DNA of 64,000 nucleotides from an uncultured Dehalococcoidia bacterium (lineage in GTDB: Bacteria > Chloroflexota > Dehalococcoidia > Lucifugimonadales > G958296245), in the NCBI GenBank assembly GCA_958296245.1, contig OY282458.1, positions 2,360,197 through 2,424,196 on the forward strand. Direction: 5' to 3'. The notes under the pieces are model-generated. The model saw only the letters and a list, made by a program, of their open reading frames with translations. It did not search any database and had not been told where the DNA came from. How positions within the stretch are numbered: the stretch's first letter is position 1; every line of letters starts with the position of its first letter. The translations under genes and the position numbers were made by a program. Of the stretch, positions 51,714 through 60,246 are shown one piece after another.

Positions 51714-52529
51714 TCAGGGCCGGGGGCGGTCCAGTATGATGCGCTTGAAGGCCTCGGCGTACTCCATTGGCTTGCCTTCGGCTCGGCGCCGGCGCCACTC
51801 GCGCATCATCTCGCCCACCTCCTTCTCCCCCTTGCCTCCGATCTGGGACGTGTGTTGAGCGAGGGCCTTGGCGGAGGTGCAGATGTAGTCGGTCACGTCC
51901 ACGAACTGGTCGGGTTCAGGATGCATCATGACCCACACTTCCGAGACCTTGTGGGGCTCCAGCCCCTCCCCCAGCAGTTCGGGGAAGGTCAGGTGATCGC
52001 GCGCCGTCGGGAAGACGGCTGAAAGGGCTGCCTCTCCGGCCGCGAGGTGGTCGGGGTGCCCTACTCCCCAGCCACCGTCAAGGTTACGCTGGGGGGTAGT
52101 GCAAACGAGGATGTCGGGGCGGTAACGCCTGATCTCCCGCGTGATCTCCTTACGCAGTTCGAGAGTGGGCTCCAGCATAGCGTCCTCGTGACCCAGGAAC
52201 ACCACTTCCTTGAGGCCGAGCACCTCCGCAGCGGCAAGCTGCTCCTGACGCCTGATCCGGGCGAGGTCGCGAGCGGTGAGCTGCCGGTCGCCGGTGCCCT
52301 TGCTGCCGTCCGTACACAGGACGTAGACGACCTCCCATCCCTCGCCGCACCACTTCGCCACGGTGCCCGAGCAGCCGAATTCGGCATCGTCGGGGTGAGC
52401 CACCACGACCATCGCCCGGCTGTACTCCCTGACGTGCTCCTTCTCTTGCGTCACTTCTCTCTCCCCAGGTGTCCGCGGCACGTTCAGAGACTGTAGATTC
52501 TCCGTAAACTTCCCGCGCGTGGTCATCAT
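51714..52529 (-). CDS. PIG-L family deacetylase
   Basis: About 271 residues; the ATG at 52529 forms an ATGA overlap with the stop of the solute-binding protein gene. The zinc-binding signature AHPDDAEFGCSG and the second HPDHLAAGEAAL are present. Members remove acetyl groups from N-acetylglucosamine conjugates (for example in bacillithiol or mycothiol synthesis) or antibiotics. Substrate unknown; coupling to a binding protein suggests a role in using an imported compound, but this is inference. Confidence 0.9.
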   Translation of the reverse strand: MMTTRGKFTENLQSLNVPRTPGEREVTQEKEHVREYSRAMVVVAHPDDAEFGCSGTVAKWCGEGWEVVYVLCTDGSKGTGDRQLTARDLARIRRQEQLAAAEVLGLKEVVFLGHEDAMLEPTLELRKEITREIRRYRPDILVCTTPQRNLDGGWGVGHPDHLAAGEAALSAVFPTARDHLTFPELLGEGLEPHKVSEVWVMMHPEPDQFVDVTDYICTSAKALAQHTSQIGGKGEKEVGEMMREWRRRRAEGKPMEYAEAFKRIILDRPRP

Positions 52530-54682
52530 GGAGCCGAGCGGTAAACAACCTTCAACTCCGTCGGCTCGGTGATGCCGGTGTCGGTGTGATGCGATATGCG
52601 GACTAGGCCGGTACCGCAGTCGCCGAACTCGTCGCAAGTGATTGTGCCTATGATGCCCTGGAAGCCCTCGGTAGCGGTCAGCACCTCCCGTAGCCTGGCC
52701 CGGTCGATGTAGAGGGTTCCCCCATCGTCGACCGCGGTCTCCTCTATAGCCCTGAGCAGGATGGTCGTCGCGTCGTAGGCGCCGGGCAGGTATGCCGAGG
52801 AGGGCGCCTCGCCGTATCTATCGTGATAGACCGCGTCGAGTTCCGCACCGCTCTTGCCGGTCGCCTGGTTGGCGTTGTCCCCGGTGTCCAGGTCAGGACC
52901 GGCGAAGTAGATGCCCTCCGTCTCCGGTATGGCGAGGAACTCTGAGACGAGCAGGGCCGCGCCTGCAATGAGGGTTACGCCCTCCAGGCCGGCGACGCCG
53001 CCCATCTGCCTGACGATGTGAGCGCCTTCTTCGGGGAATATGGGGAAGAAGATACCGTCGGGAGCGCCCGCCGCGATCGAAGTGAGCACGGGGACCATGT
53101 CCGTGTCTCCCCTGCCGATGGGGAGGACCTCGACCTGTCCTCCAAGGGTTACGAACTCAGTGGAAAATGCGGTGGTGAGTCCGGTTGTGTACGGGTCGCC
53201 GTCGTGGATGGCGGTCACGTTTCGCAGCCCGAGCTCTTCGTAGGCAAACTGGGCTACCGTCCGAGCTTGGTATAGGTCGTTGCTGGAGGTGCGGTAGTAG
53301 CCGGGGTAGTAGTTGTAGCCGGGGTTGCCCTGGAGATCCGACGTGAGCGACGGGGAGGTGTTCGAGGGCGCGATCATCACCAGACCTGCGCTGCTGATGA
53401 TGGGCGAGGCCTCTGCCGCGGCGACGGAGCAGTTCGGGCCAATCACGCCCACGACCCGGTAATCAGCGACTATAGTCTCAGCAGCCTCACGCCCGCCGTC
53501 CGCGGTGCAGCGAGAGTCAAGGCCTTCCCCGACCGCGACGGCGTGCCCCAGAATGGGGCCGTAGTCCTCGACCGCAAGCTCCACGCCGCGCTGGATCGGG
53601 ATGCCGAGGTCGCTGACGCCGCCGGTTAGCACGTTCATCGAGCGTATTTGAATAGCCTCGCCCGGGGGCACTTCCACGCCGGCTGCCGAATCGAGGCCTT
53701 CTCCTCCGAAGTCGGCGGCGACGTAATCCTGGGGCGCCTCGATCTGCACGGAGGCGTCAAATGCCGAGAATTCGACCTCGGCCTTTATGGTCCCGACGAC
53801 CATTGCGGAGATCGGACCTGCGGAGACCGGACCTCCGTCCGAAGTAAGTGTCCCATCGGGGCTGACGTCAACGGTCCCGGAAGCAGTCAGCCGCACCATT
53901 AGGTCGTCGTTCACCCTGACCCAAATGTCGACTTCGAATACGTCCGAGGCCGACCCCTGCTCCGACAAACGGTCGCCCGTGAGCCTCGCTCTTATGTGGT
54001 AGACCTCCACCCCGTCAACCTGCTCTACCCCGACCAGTTCGACCTCCTCGGCGCCCTCGAAATTCGCCGGATCGAACATCAGGAGCGGGGCTACTACTCC
54101 CTCGCCCATTTCGTTGCTCAGGATCCACTGCCCGGAGACAACGTCCTTAACGTATGAGTCTTCTCCTATCTGAATGAATTCGATATCGATCGGGGGGGCC
54201 TCAGGGATGTTCAACTGTACCGCCCCGCTGATGCGGTCGGGCGCCTGGAAATCAGCCGTGGACGTCAGCCCTATCTCCACCTCCGCCCCAAAGAGGTCGG
54301 TCAGGACCTCCATGTCCAATGTCGAGCGAAAGCTGGGCAGCGCGCCCATGGCGGTAATGCTGTCCCGGAGTATCTGGGATGGGTCCGCGTCCGCCGGGGG
54401 CGGCGCGCTGACAGGGGTATCAGTTGGGACTGGTTCCGGTGTGTCGACAGGGGTATCAGTTGGGGCGGGTTCCGGTGTGTCGACAGGCGGCGTGGGCGTA
54501 TTCGTTGGTTCCGGGATAGGGGTCGGCTCAACAGGAGCGGCGGTAGGAGTAGAGGGTACGGGCGAGGGCCCGGCTACTCCAGAGTCGCCGCAGGCAGCCA
54601 TGAAGAACAGGGCCGCCACGGGGATTATCGCGATGAAACTCCGCAGGTACGCAAACGAAACTTGGGGCATCTTTGGGGTCAT
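52526..54682 (-). CDS. Lipoprotein fusion: LppX-like domain plus branched-chain amino-acid binding domain
   Basis: 718 residues. Signal peptide and lipobox end at Cys31 (FMAAC). Residues ~36-98 are a Pro/Thr-rich stalk with repeated PVDTPEPAPTDTP units. Residues ~100-320 resemble the LppX/LprG-type lipoprotein fold (SQILRDSITAMGALPSFRSTLDMEV, IQIGEDSYVKDVVSGQW). Residues ~345-715 are a LivJ-type periplasmic binding domain (GGVSDLGIPIQRGVELAVEDYG, VVGVIGPNCSVAAAEASPIISSAGL, YLPGAYDATTILLRAIEE). No permease genes are adjacent. The domain reading of the middle part is less certain. Confidence 0.85.
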   Translation of the reverse strand: MTPKMPQVSFAYLRSFIAIIPVAALFFMAACGDSGVAGPSPVPSTPTAAPVEPTPIPEPTNTPTPPVDTPEPAPTDTPVDTPEPVPTDTPVSAPPPADADPSQILRDSITAMGALPSFRSTLDMEVLTDLFGAEVEIGLTSTADFQAPDRISGAVQLNIPEAPPIDIEFIQIGEDSYVKDVVSGQWILSNEMGEGVVAPLLMFDPANFEGAEEVELVGVEQVDGVEVYHIRARLTGDRLSEQGSASDVFEVDIWVRVNDDLMVRLTASGTVDVSPDGTLTSDGGPVSAGPISAMVVGTIKAEVEFSAFDASVQIEAPQDYVAADFGGEGLDSAAGVEVPPGEAIQIRSMNVLTGGVSDLGIPIQRGVELAVEDYGPILGHAVAVGEGLDSRCTADGGREAAETIVADYRVVGVIGPNCSVAAAEASPIISSAGLVMIAPSNTSPSLTSDLQGNPGYNYYPGYYRTSSNDLYQARTVAQFAYEELGLRNVTAIHDGDPYTTGLTTAFSTEFVTLGGQVEVLPIGRGDTDMVPVLTSIAAGAPDGIFFPIFPEEGAHIVRQMGGVAGLEGVTLIAGAALLVSEFLAIPETEGIYFAGPDLDTGDNANQATGKSGAELDAVYHDRYGEAPSSAYLPGAYDATTILLRAIEETAVDDGGTLYIDRARLREVLTATEGFQGIIGTITCDEFGDCGTGLVRISHHTDTGITEPTELKVVYRSAP

Positions 54683-54972
54683 CCTCCTGAGTGGGATATT
54701 GATCTATTTTCTCGATTGTAGCAATGGCTCACAAATGGCGTATAGTAGAATGCCGCACTATAATTACGAAGAAATTGCGGAGGCTGGACGCATGGGGCCG
54801 CTCGCACCTACGAGATGAAGTTCCATGAGAGGCGCACGAGGAGCGGCTAACTTCACGGGCGGCCTCTAGGGCGTCCCTCGCGACGGTCACAGCCCCTTGG
54901 GACGCCGCCGCGCCCATCTCAGCCGCAACTTGCGCCTACAACAACGTCCGCGCGGGGATATGAGTTGCAAAA

Positions 54973-55332
54973 ATGCCCATGCACACCCGGATCCACAGCT
55001 ACGCCGAGGAACTCCTCGCCACGCCCAGGGCCCACCTGCGCCTGGATTTAGGTCAAGACGACGAAGGGCTGAAGCTGACCTACCAAGGCAAGGCGCTCGT
55101 CGAGTGCTATTTGACCAGGGAAGGAATGGCCGCCGGGGCCTATATGGCAAGGGCGCTTGGGGTCGGGGTCCCGCCGCTGGGGAGCAGTATCACGGCGCGC
55201 GTGGGGACCGGGGTCCTGTTCAGAGCAACAGCGATCGCCTCCCTGGACTTCAGCAAGGAGGAGTCCATGGTGTTGCTGGAGCGATGGTTGGAAGAGGCGG
55301 ACCAGCAGCGAGGCGGTCCCAGCGAGGCGTGA
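54973..55332 (+). CDS. 119-residue protein upstream of the flavoprotein, unknown function
   Basis: Begins MPMHTRIHSYAEELLATPRAH and has a compact alpha/beta look (LRLDLGQDDEGLKLTYQGKAL, LVECYLTREGMAAGAYMARAL). No family recognised. The stop overlaps the GTG of the next gene as GTGA, so it is probably coupled to the oxidoreductase. The Shine-Dalgarno is weak, and a Met two codons later (54979) is equally possible. Confidence 0.6.
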   Translation: MPMHTRIHSYAEELLATPRAHLRLDLGQDDEGLKLTYQGKALVECYLTREGMAAGAYMARALGVGVPPLGSSITARVGTGVLFRATAIASLDFSKEESMVLLERWLEEADQQRGGPSEA

Positions 55333-56630
55333 TTGAACGGCATAGGGATAGCCGTGAGTTGACCGAGCGCTGCGACGTAGTGGTGATCGGGGGAGGCGTG
55401 ATCGGGGTTTGCGCCGCCTACTATCTCGCGGTCCACGGGCGGCAGGTTACGCTTCTGGAACGGGACGAGGTCTGCTCCGGCAGTTCCTACGGCAACTCGG
55501 GGCTGATCGTTCCCAGCCACAGCATCCCCCTACCCTCGCCGGGAGCGGACAAGCTCGCGATGAAGTGGATGTTGAACCCTGAGAGCCCCTTCTACGTCAA
55601 GCCGCGCCTCGACTTAGGGCTGGCTTCGTGGCTGTGGCGGTTTCGCTCCAACTGTACGGAGGAGAAGATGCGCCGGGGCGTCAAGACGCTGACGGAGCTC
55701 AGCAGCGCGAGTATAGAGCTCTACGAGGAGGTGATCGCCGCTGAGGCGCTGGATTGTGGATTCAGACGCGATGGGGTACTGATGCTGTACGAGACCCCTG
55801 AGGGTCTCAGCGAGGGCTTGCACGAGGCGGACTTGCTGAAGGGATTCGGCCTGGCTCCCAAGGAGATGACGGGGGCCGAGACCCATGCGCTGGAACCCAG
55901 CATACGGCCTAGCGCCGCCGGCGCCGTGTACTACGACGGGGACGGCTATCTCGACCCGCAGCAGTTCGTGACGGGGCTGGCCGCCGCGTTAGCGCGGAAG
56001 GGGGTGTCGGTCCGCGAAGGGGTGGAGGTCTTGGGGTTTGGGGTCTCCGGCAGGAGTGTAGAAAGCGTCAGGACGTCTGAGGGAGAATATCGAGCAGACC
56101 AAGTCGTGCTGGCGGCAGGATCATGGTCGCCCGGCATCGTCAACAAGCTGCCATTGAAGCTTCCGGTACAGCCGGGCAAGGGCTACAGCGTAACGTACTC
56201 GAAAGCCGGAGTAACCCCGACGAGGCCGTTGATCCTGGGGGAGGCCAGAGTCGGCGTCAACCCGATGGGCGGCGCCGTGCGCTTGGCGGGCACGCTGGAG
56301 CTCGCCGGGCTCGACCTGTCGATGGACCAGCGGCGCATAGGCGCCATGGTACGCGGCGCGGCGCGCTATTTCGTCGACGACGGCTCGCCTGCGGCTGTGA
56401 GCGGCCACTGGGCCGGGCTGCGGCCATGCACCCCTGACGGACTGCCCATCGTCGGCGCCATCGAGGGGATGCACAACCTGATAGTGGCAACAGGCCACGC
56501 CATGCTGGGCATGACACTGGGGCCCGTCACGGGCAAGCTGGTTGCCGAAGTCGCCGGGGGCAGCGAAACCTCGTTGGACGTCGCCGCCCTGAGCCCCGAC
56601 AGGTTCCAGCGGCGAGTCAGGCGTCCCTGA
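55329..56630 (+). CDS. FAD-dependent amino-acid oxidoreductase (DadA/glycine-oxidase-like)
   Basis: 433 residues from the GTG overlapping the preceding stop. FAD-binding CDVVVIGGGVIGVCAAYYLAV (about residues 15-35), SSYGNSGLIVPSHSIPLPSPG and the C-terminal GLRPCTPDGLPIVGAIEGMHNLIVATGHAMLGMTLGPVTGKLVAEV are typical of D-amino-acid dehydrogenases. Oxidative deamination of a D-amino or imino acid is the likely reaction. The longer upstream frame is a shadow of the 119-residue gene. Its 3' end overlaps lysS convergently by 14 bases. Confidence 0.9.
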   Translation: MIERHRDSRELTERCDVVVIGGGVIGVCAAYYLAVHGRQVTLLERDEVCSGSSYGNSGLIVPSHSIPLPSPGADKLAMKWMLNPESPFYVKPRLDLGLASWLWRFRSNCTEEKMRRGVKTLTELSSASIELYEEVIAAEALDCGFRRDGVLMLYETPEGLSEGLHEADLLKGFGLAPKEMTGAETHALEPSIRPSAAGAVYYDGDGYLDPQQFVTGLAAALARKGVSVREGVEVLGFGVSGRSVESVRTSEGEYRADQVVLAAGSWSPGIVNKLPLKLPVQPGKGYSVTYSKAGVTPTRPLILGEARVGVNPMGGAVRLAGTLELAGLDLSMDQRRIGAMVRGAARYFVDDGSPAAVSGHWAGLRPCTPDGLPIVGAIEGMHNLIVATGHAMLGMTLGPVTGKLVAEVAGGSETSLDVAALSPDRFQRRVRRP

Positions 56631-58101
56631 GCTGCGGAAACAAGACCACCTCGCGGATGCTCCGCTGTCCCGTGAACAACATGACCAGGCGGTCGATTCC
56701 GACGCCCAGCCCGCCGGTCGGGGGCATCCCGTGTTCCAAGGCCACCAGGAAGTCCTCGTCGAGGCGGTCCATCTCCTCGTCGCGGTACTGTAGGTTGAGC
56801 GCCTCCTGCCGCTCCATGCGCTCCCGCTGGTCTACGGGATCGTTGAGCTCGGTGAAGGCATTGCATATCTCCATTCCGGCGGCGAACCCCTCGAACCGCT
56901 CCACGAGGCGCCCGTCGTCAGGACGCTTCTTCGCAAGGGGGGACATTTCGACAGGGTAGTCCATCAAGAAGATTGGCTGGGTGAGGTGGGGTTCTACGGT
57001 GTCCGACAAGAGCTTATCCAGGAGCCCGCCCCAGCTCACCTGACGGCCAACTTCTAGGCCGATACGCTTCATTTCCGCGCCGAGGCTCTCCACGTCGGGG
57101 CAGTTCAGGAAGTCGATGCCCGACCGGTCCCGTATCTCGTCCCGCAGCGTGCGGCGAGTCCAGGGCGGCGTCAGATCGACGGTCTCCCCTTCCACCATAA
57201 CTAAGGGCGACCCAGTCACCTCGACCGCGATCCCGTGCGTCAGCTCTTCCACCATGCGCATGACGTCGTTATAGTCGGCGAAGGCCTCGTAGCTCTCCAT
57301 AGTCGTGAATTCGGGGTTGTGTGTCAGGTCCACGCCCTCGTTGCGGAATATCCTTCCGATTTCGTAGACCTTCTCGAGTCCGCCGATCACAAGCCTCTTC
57401 AAGTAGAGTTCTGTGGCGATTCTCAAGAAGAGGTCTCTATTCAAGGCCCTGTAGTGCGTTGAAAACGGCCTGGCGGTCCCGCCTGCCGGTACAGAAACCA
57501 GCATAGGGGTCTCGACCTCGATGAACCCCCTAGCGTCCATCATCCGTCTTAGAGATGCAACGACGCGGCTGCGGAGAGCGGCAATGCGCCGCGCGTCCTC
57601 ATTGGATATGAGGTCGAGGTAACGGCGGCGGTACCTGGTTTCGACGTCGGCGAGGCCGTGCCACTTCTCCGGGAGCGGCCTGAGCGACTTGCTCAAGAGC
57701 TTCCATTGGCGGACCTCGACGGTGGGCTCGCCGGTCCTGGTCCGCATCAAAGGCCCGGTGACCCCGAGCCAGTCCCCAATATCGAGGTCGCGTATGCCTT
57801 GGTAGGACTCTTGGAGCAGATTTCGGCGGAGGAGGGCTTGGATGCGGCCTTGGCCGTCCTGAATGTCGAGGAAGGTTGCCTTGCCCATTCCGCGGAGCTG
57901 CATGATGCGGCCAGCAACCGACACGCAACCACCGGAGGCGGCATCGACACCCTGGCGCTCCAGAGACTCCAGGCAGGCTAACGCTTCGGCAGTGGTGTGT
58001 GTCCTGTCGACCCTGTGAGGATACGGGTCGACTCCTCTGGCTCTGATGCGGGTGAGGCTGTCGAGGCGCGCCCTGATGAGCTGGCTTTCCGGTTCCGGCA
58101 C
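56617..58101 (-). CDS. lysS: Lysyl-tRNA synthetase (class II)
   Basis: 494 residues. N-terminal OB-fold anticodon-binding domain (VSVAGRIMQLRGMGKATFLDIQDGQGRIQ); catalytic motifs RSRVVASLRRMMDARGFIEVETPML (motif 1), FRNEGVDLTHNPEFTTMESYEAFADY (motif 2) and GLGVGIDRLVMLFTGQRSIREVVLFP (motif 3). It follows greA by 12 bases; greA-lysS is a common Chloroflexota pair. Confidence 0.97.
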   Translation of the reverse strand: MPEPESQLIRARLDSLTRIRARGVDPYPHRVDRTHTTAEALACLESLERQGVDAASGGCVSVAGRIMQLRGMGKATFLDIQDGQGRIQALLRRNLLQESYQGIRDLDIGDWLGVTGPLMRTRTGEPTVEVRQWKLLSKSLRPLPEKWHGLADVETRYRRRYLDLISNEDARRIAALRSRVVASLRRMMDARGFIEVETPMLVSVPAGGTARPFSTHYRALNRDLFLRIATELYLKRLVIGGLEKVYEIGRIFRNEGVDLTHNPEFTTMESYEAFADYNDVMRMVEELTHGIAVEVTGSPLVMVEGETVDLTPPWTRRTLRDEIRDRSGIDFLNCPDVESLGAEMKRIGLEVGRQVSWGGLLDKLLSDTVEPHLTQPIFLMDYPVEMSPLAKKRPDDGRLVERFEGFAAGMEICNAFTELNDPVDQRERMERQEALNLQYRDEEMDRLDEDFLVALEHGMPPTGGLGVGIDRLVMLFTGQRSIREVVLFPQLRDA

Positions 58102-58113
58102 GGCTCCGGCGCC

Positions 58114-58584
58114 TTATTTGATCTTCGTTATCTTCAGACTGACGACGCCGGCGGGTGTCTGGATGTCGACCTCTTCTCCGACCTTGCGCCCCATGAGAGA
58201 ACGTCCGACAGGTGACTCCATAGATATTTTCCCCTCGAGAGGGGCGGCCTCGGCGGTCCCCACGACCTTGTAATTCCTCTTTTCGCCCTTATCGGTAGTT
58301 ACGGTGACGGAGGAGCCGAACTTGATCACGCCGTCGTCTCGATCCCCGGGGTCTTGGACCACGGCATCGGACAGGATCCGTTCGAGGTCCGAGATGCGGC
58401 CCTCCACAAATGCCTGCTCGTTCTTGGCCTCCTCGTACTCGGCGTTATCGACCGTCCCGCCATTCTCGCTGGCCCTGTGGATCCGTGCAGCGACCTCGCG
58501 TCGACGTACCGCCATGAGGTGGTCTAGTTCATTGGCGAGGGTTTTTCTACCCTCGGGGGTTAGATAGGTCTGTCGTCTGAGCAT
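58114..58584 (-). CDS. greA: Transcription elongation factor GreA
   Basis: Rescues backtracked RNA polymerase by stimulating transcript cleavage. It has 156 residues from MLRRQTYLTPEGRKTLANEL; an in-frame start six codons upstream is not conserved. The N-terminal coiled coil carries the cleavage tip NAEYEEAKNEQAFVEGRI. The C-terminal FKBP-like domain has KISMESPVGRSLMGRKVGEEV. The leader carries a terminator-like hairpin (see 58603-58647). Confidence 0.97.
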   Translation of the reverse strand: MLRRQTYLTPEGRKTLANELDHLMAVRRREVAARIHRASENGGTVDNAEYEEAKNEQAFVEGRISDLERILSDAVVQDPGDRDDGVIKFGSSVTVTTDKGEKRNYKVVGTAEAAPLEGKISMESPVGRSLMGRKVGEEVDIQTPAGVVSLKITKIK

Positions 58585-58602
58585 TGTCGCAGCTCCCAAC
58601 AC

Positions 58603-58647
58603 AAAAAGACTGAGCGGTTGCCGTCGCTTGCGGCCTACGCCTCAGTC
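58603..58647 (-). terminator. Leader terminator/attenuator ahead of greA
   Basis: On the minus strand GACTGAG (58647-58641) pairs with CTCAGTC (58614-58608), with an inner GCCG/CGGC stem in the loop, and a run of five T follows (58607-58603). It lies between the predicted promoter and the greA start at 58584, just before the Shine-Dalgarno. This should release a leader RNA of about 45-50 nucleotides and reduce greA expression. Confidence 0.65.
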
Positions 58648-58656
58648 AGTCCTCCT

Positions 58657-58685
58657 ATTGTAGCCGCGAATGGCGGCTTTGTAAA
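58657..58685 (-). promoter_or_regulatory. Predicted greA-lysS promoter
   Basis: On the minus strand TTTACA (58685-58680), a 17-base spacer and TACAAT (58662-58657) form a good sigma-70-type promoter, with a start near 58650. It is divergent from, and close to, the SMP-30 promoter. Confidence 0.65.
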
Positions 58686-58692
58686 ATCTCGG

Positions 58693-58722
58693 TTGACACC
58701 CAAGTTGGCGCCGCCTTACACT
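58693..58722 (+). promoter_or_regulatory. Predicted promoter of the SMP-30 gene
   Basis: TTGACA (58693-58698), an 18-base spacer and TACACT (58717-58722) lie about 45 bases before the GTG start at 58768. Confidence 0.5.
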
Positions 58723-58767
58723 TCGCGGTGCGCTGTACGCGCAGCTATCCTCTACAGGAGGTGCTCG

Positions 58768-59646
58768 GTGGAGCCTCAAGTCGCTGCCGACTACCAAAAT
58801 GACACCGGCGAGGGGCCTCTATGGCACGAGGAGGAGGGCAAGCTCTACTGGGTAGACATCCCCAACGGCAAGATATTCTGGTACGACCCGGTCACAGGCG
58901 AGCATGACCTGTTCTTCGAGGGGCCCGTTCTCGGCGGCTTTACCATCCAGGAGGACGGCGCCTTTCTGCTGTTCCTGGAGCGGGGCGGCATCGCGCTTCT
59001 GAAGGACGGAAAGCTCGACTACCTGATCGAGAAGCTGCCCGGCGAAGAGGAGAACCGGTTCAACGACGTGTTCGCCGACTCTGGGGGGCGCGTCTTCTGC
59101 GGCACGATGCCCTTGGACTCCAGCCTCCCGGTCCAACATGGAAAGAGGCTGGGGAGCCTATACCGCCTCGACACCAACGGGTCCATCTCCAAGGTGCTGG
59201 AGGGCGTCGGCATCTCGAACGGTATGGGGCTGACCCCGGACAGGAAGGGCCTCTACTATACCGACTCACTCGACTACGCCATCACCATCTTCGACTACGA
59301 CCACGCCGCAGGGGAAGTGACCAACCGGCGCACCTTTACTGAAACTGCCGGGGAAGGTCTGCCCGACGGGATGACGGTGGACAGCGAAGGGTACGTCTGG
59401 TCGGCGCGCGCCGGCGGATGGGCGCTGCACAGGTACGCGCCCGACGGCGCGGAGGTGCAGGCCGTTCGCTTCCCGGCAAGGCTTGTGTCCAGCGTGACCT
59501 TCGGGGGCGCCGACCTGACCGACATCTTCGTCACCACCATAGGCGGCCATAACAGGGGTGAGGATGGACCGGGAGCAGGAGCTCTGTTCAGGTTGAACCT
59601 CGGTATCCGAGGCGTGCAGGAGTTCCGGTCTAGAATCAGGATCTGA
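58768..59646 (+). CDS. SMP-30/gluconolactonase-family protein
   Basis: 292 residues from a GTG with AGGAGG Shine-Dalgarno. Six-bladed propeller lactonase family: metal-ligand regions GEGPLWHEEEGKLYWVDIPNG (Glu), ENRFNDVFADSGGRVFCGTM (Asn/Asp) and SNGMGLTPDRKGLYYTDSLDY (Asn, Asp) are intact. C-terminal AVRFPARLVSSVTFGGADLTDIFVTT is typical. The reaction is probably hydrolysis of a sugar-acid lactone such as gluconolactone; substrate unproven. Confidence 0.93.
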   Translation: MEPQVAADYQNDTGEGPLWHEEEGKLYWVDIPNGKIFWYDPVTGEHDLFFEGPVLGGFTIQEDGAFLLFLERGGIALLKDGKLDYLIEKLPGEEENRFNDVFADSGGRVFCGTMPLDSSLPVQHGKRLGSLYRLDTNGSISKVLEGVGISNGMGLTPDRKGLYYTDSLDYAITIFDYDHAAGEVTNRRTFTETAGEGLPDGMTVDSEGYVWSARAGGWALHRYAPDGAEVQAVRFPARLVSSVTFGGADLTDIFVTTIGGHNRGEDGPGAGALFRLNLGIRGVQEFRSRIRI

Positions 59647-59787
59647 AGGAGTCTTCCGGCAGAAGAGACTCTACCAGCCATCCCATAATTCCGAACATCC
59701 CTGATTCAGGCATCTGACCAGCCCGCAAATACGGGGTGTGCAGAGGGCGAAGCCCCTCTGGGGTGGCGCCCCTCAGAAACTAGCAGG

Positions 59788-60237
59788 CTAGCTGGAAGCG
59801 ATGTACTTGGATGGGCACTTGACCGTGACGTCGTGGCTCTCGAAGATGCCGTCGGGCCGCAGCGCTCCCTCGAGGATAACCTCCGAGTGCTCGTTGAAGA
59901 ACAGATCAGGCACCACGCCGTCGTAGATGGCCGCTAGGGTCTGGTCACCGTCGGTCAGGGTGAACCGGGCCAGCGTCGATCCCGCCTCGCGGTGGAAGGA
60001 GTCCGGCACCAATTTGCCGCTGACACGCACGACCTCGCCATCACTGGCCCGCACGCTTTCGTGTACCTCGCCAACCGTGTAGTAGAAGCGGGCCGCGCTC
60101 TCGAAGGCGATGAATGCAAAGTAGCCGAACGCGCCGATAAGCACCGCCACGGCAAGAAAGACCTTGATCCTGTGGGCGGACAGGCCGCCTTGACGCGCCT
60201 TAGGACGCGATAGCTGAGGGGTCCCTGCGTACTCCAA
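59788..60237 (-). CDS. ccmE: Cytochrome c maturation protein CcmE, CxxxY type
   Basis: 149-residue heme chaperone anchored by one N-terminal membrane segment (HRIKVFLAVAVLIGAFGYFAF). The OB-fold carries VRVSGKLVPDSFHREAG, FTLTDGDQTLAAIYDGVVPDLF and VILEGALRPDGIFESHDV. The heme-binding segment reads VKCPSKYIASS: a Cys with CxxxY spacing replaces the usual His of the HxxxY motif, as known in some archaeal and delta-proteobacterial CcmE. It follows the ccmD-like gene by 9 bases. Confidence 0.92.
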   Translation of the reverse strand: MEYAGTPQLSRPKARQGGLSAHRIKVFLAVAVLIGAFGYFAFIAFESAARFYYTVGEVHESVRASDGEVVRVSGKLVPDSFHREAGSTLARFTLTDGDQTLAAIYDGVVPDLFFNEHSEVILEGALRPDGIFESHDVTVKCPSKYIASS

Positions 60238-60246
60238 GGTCTCCGC

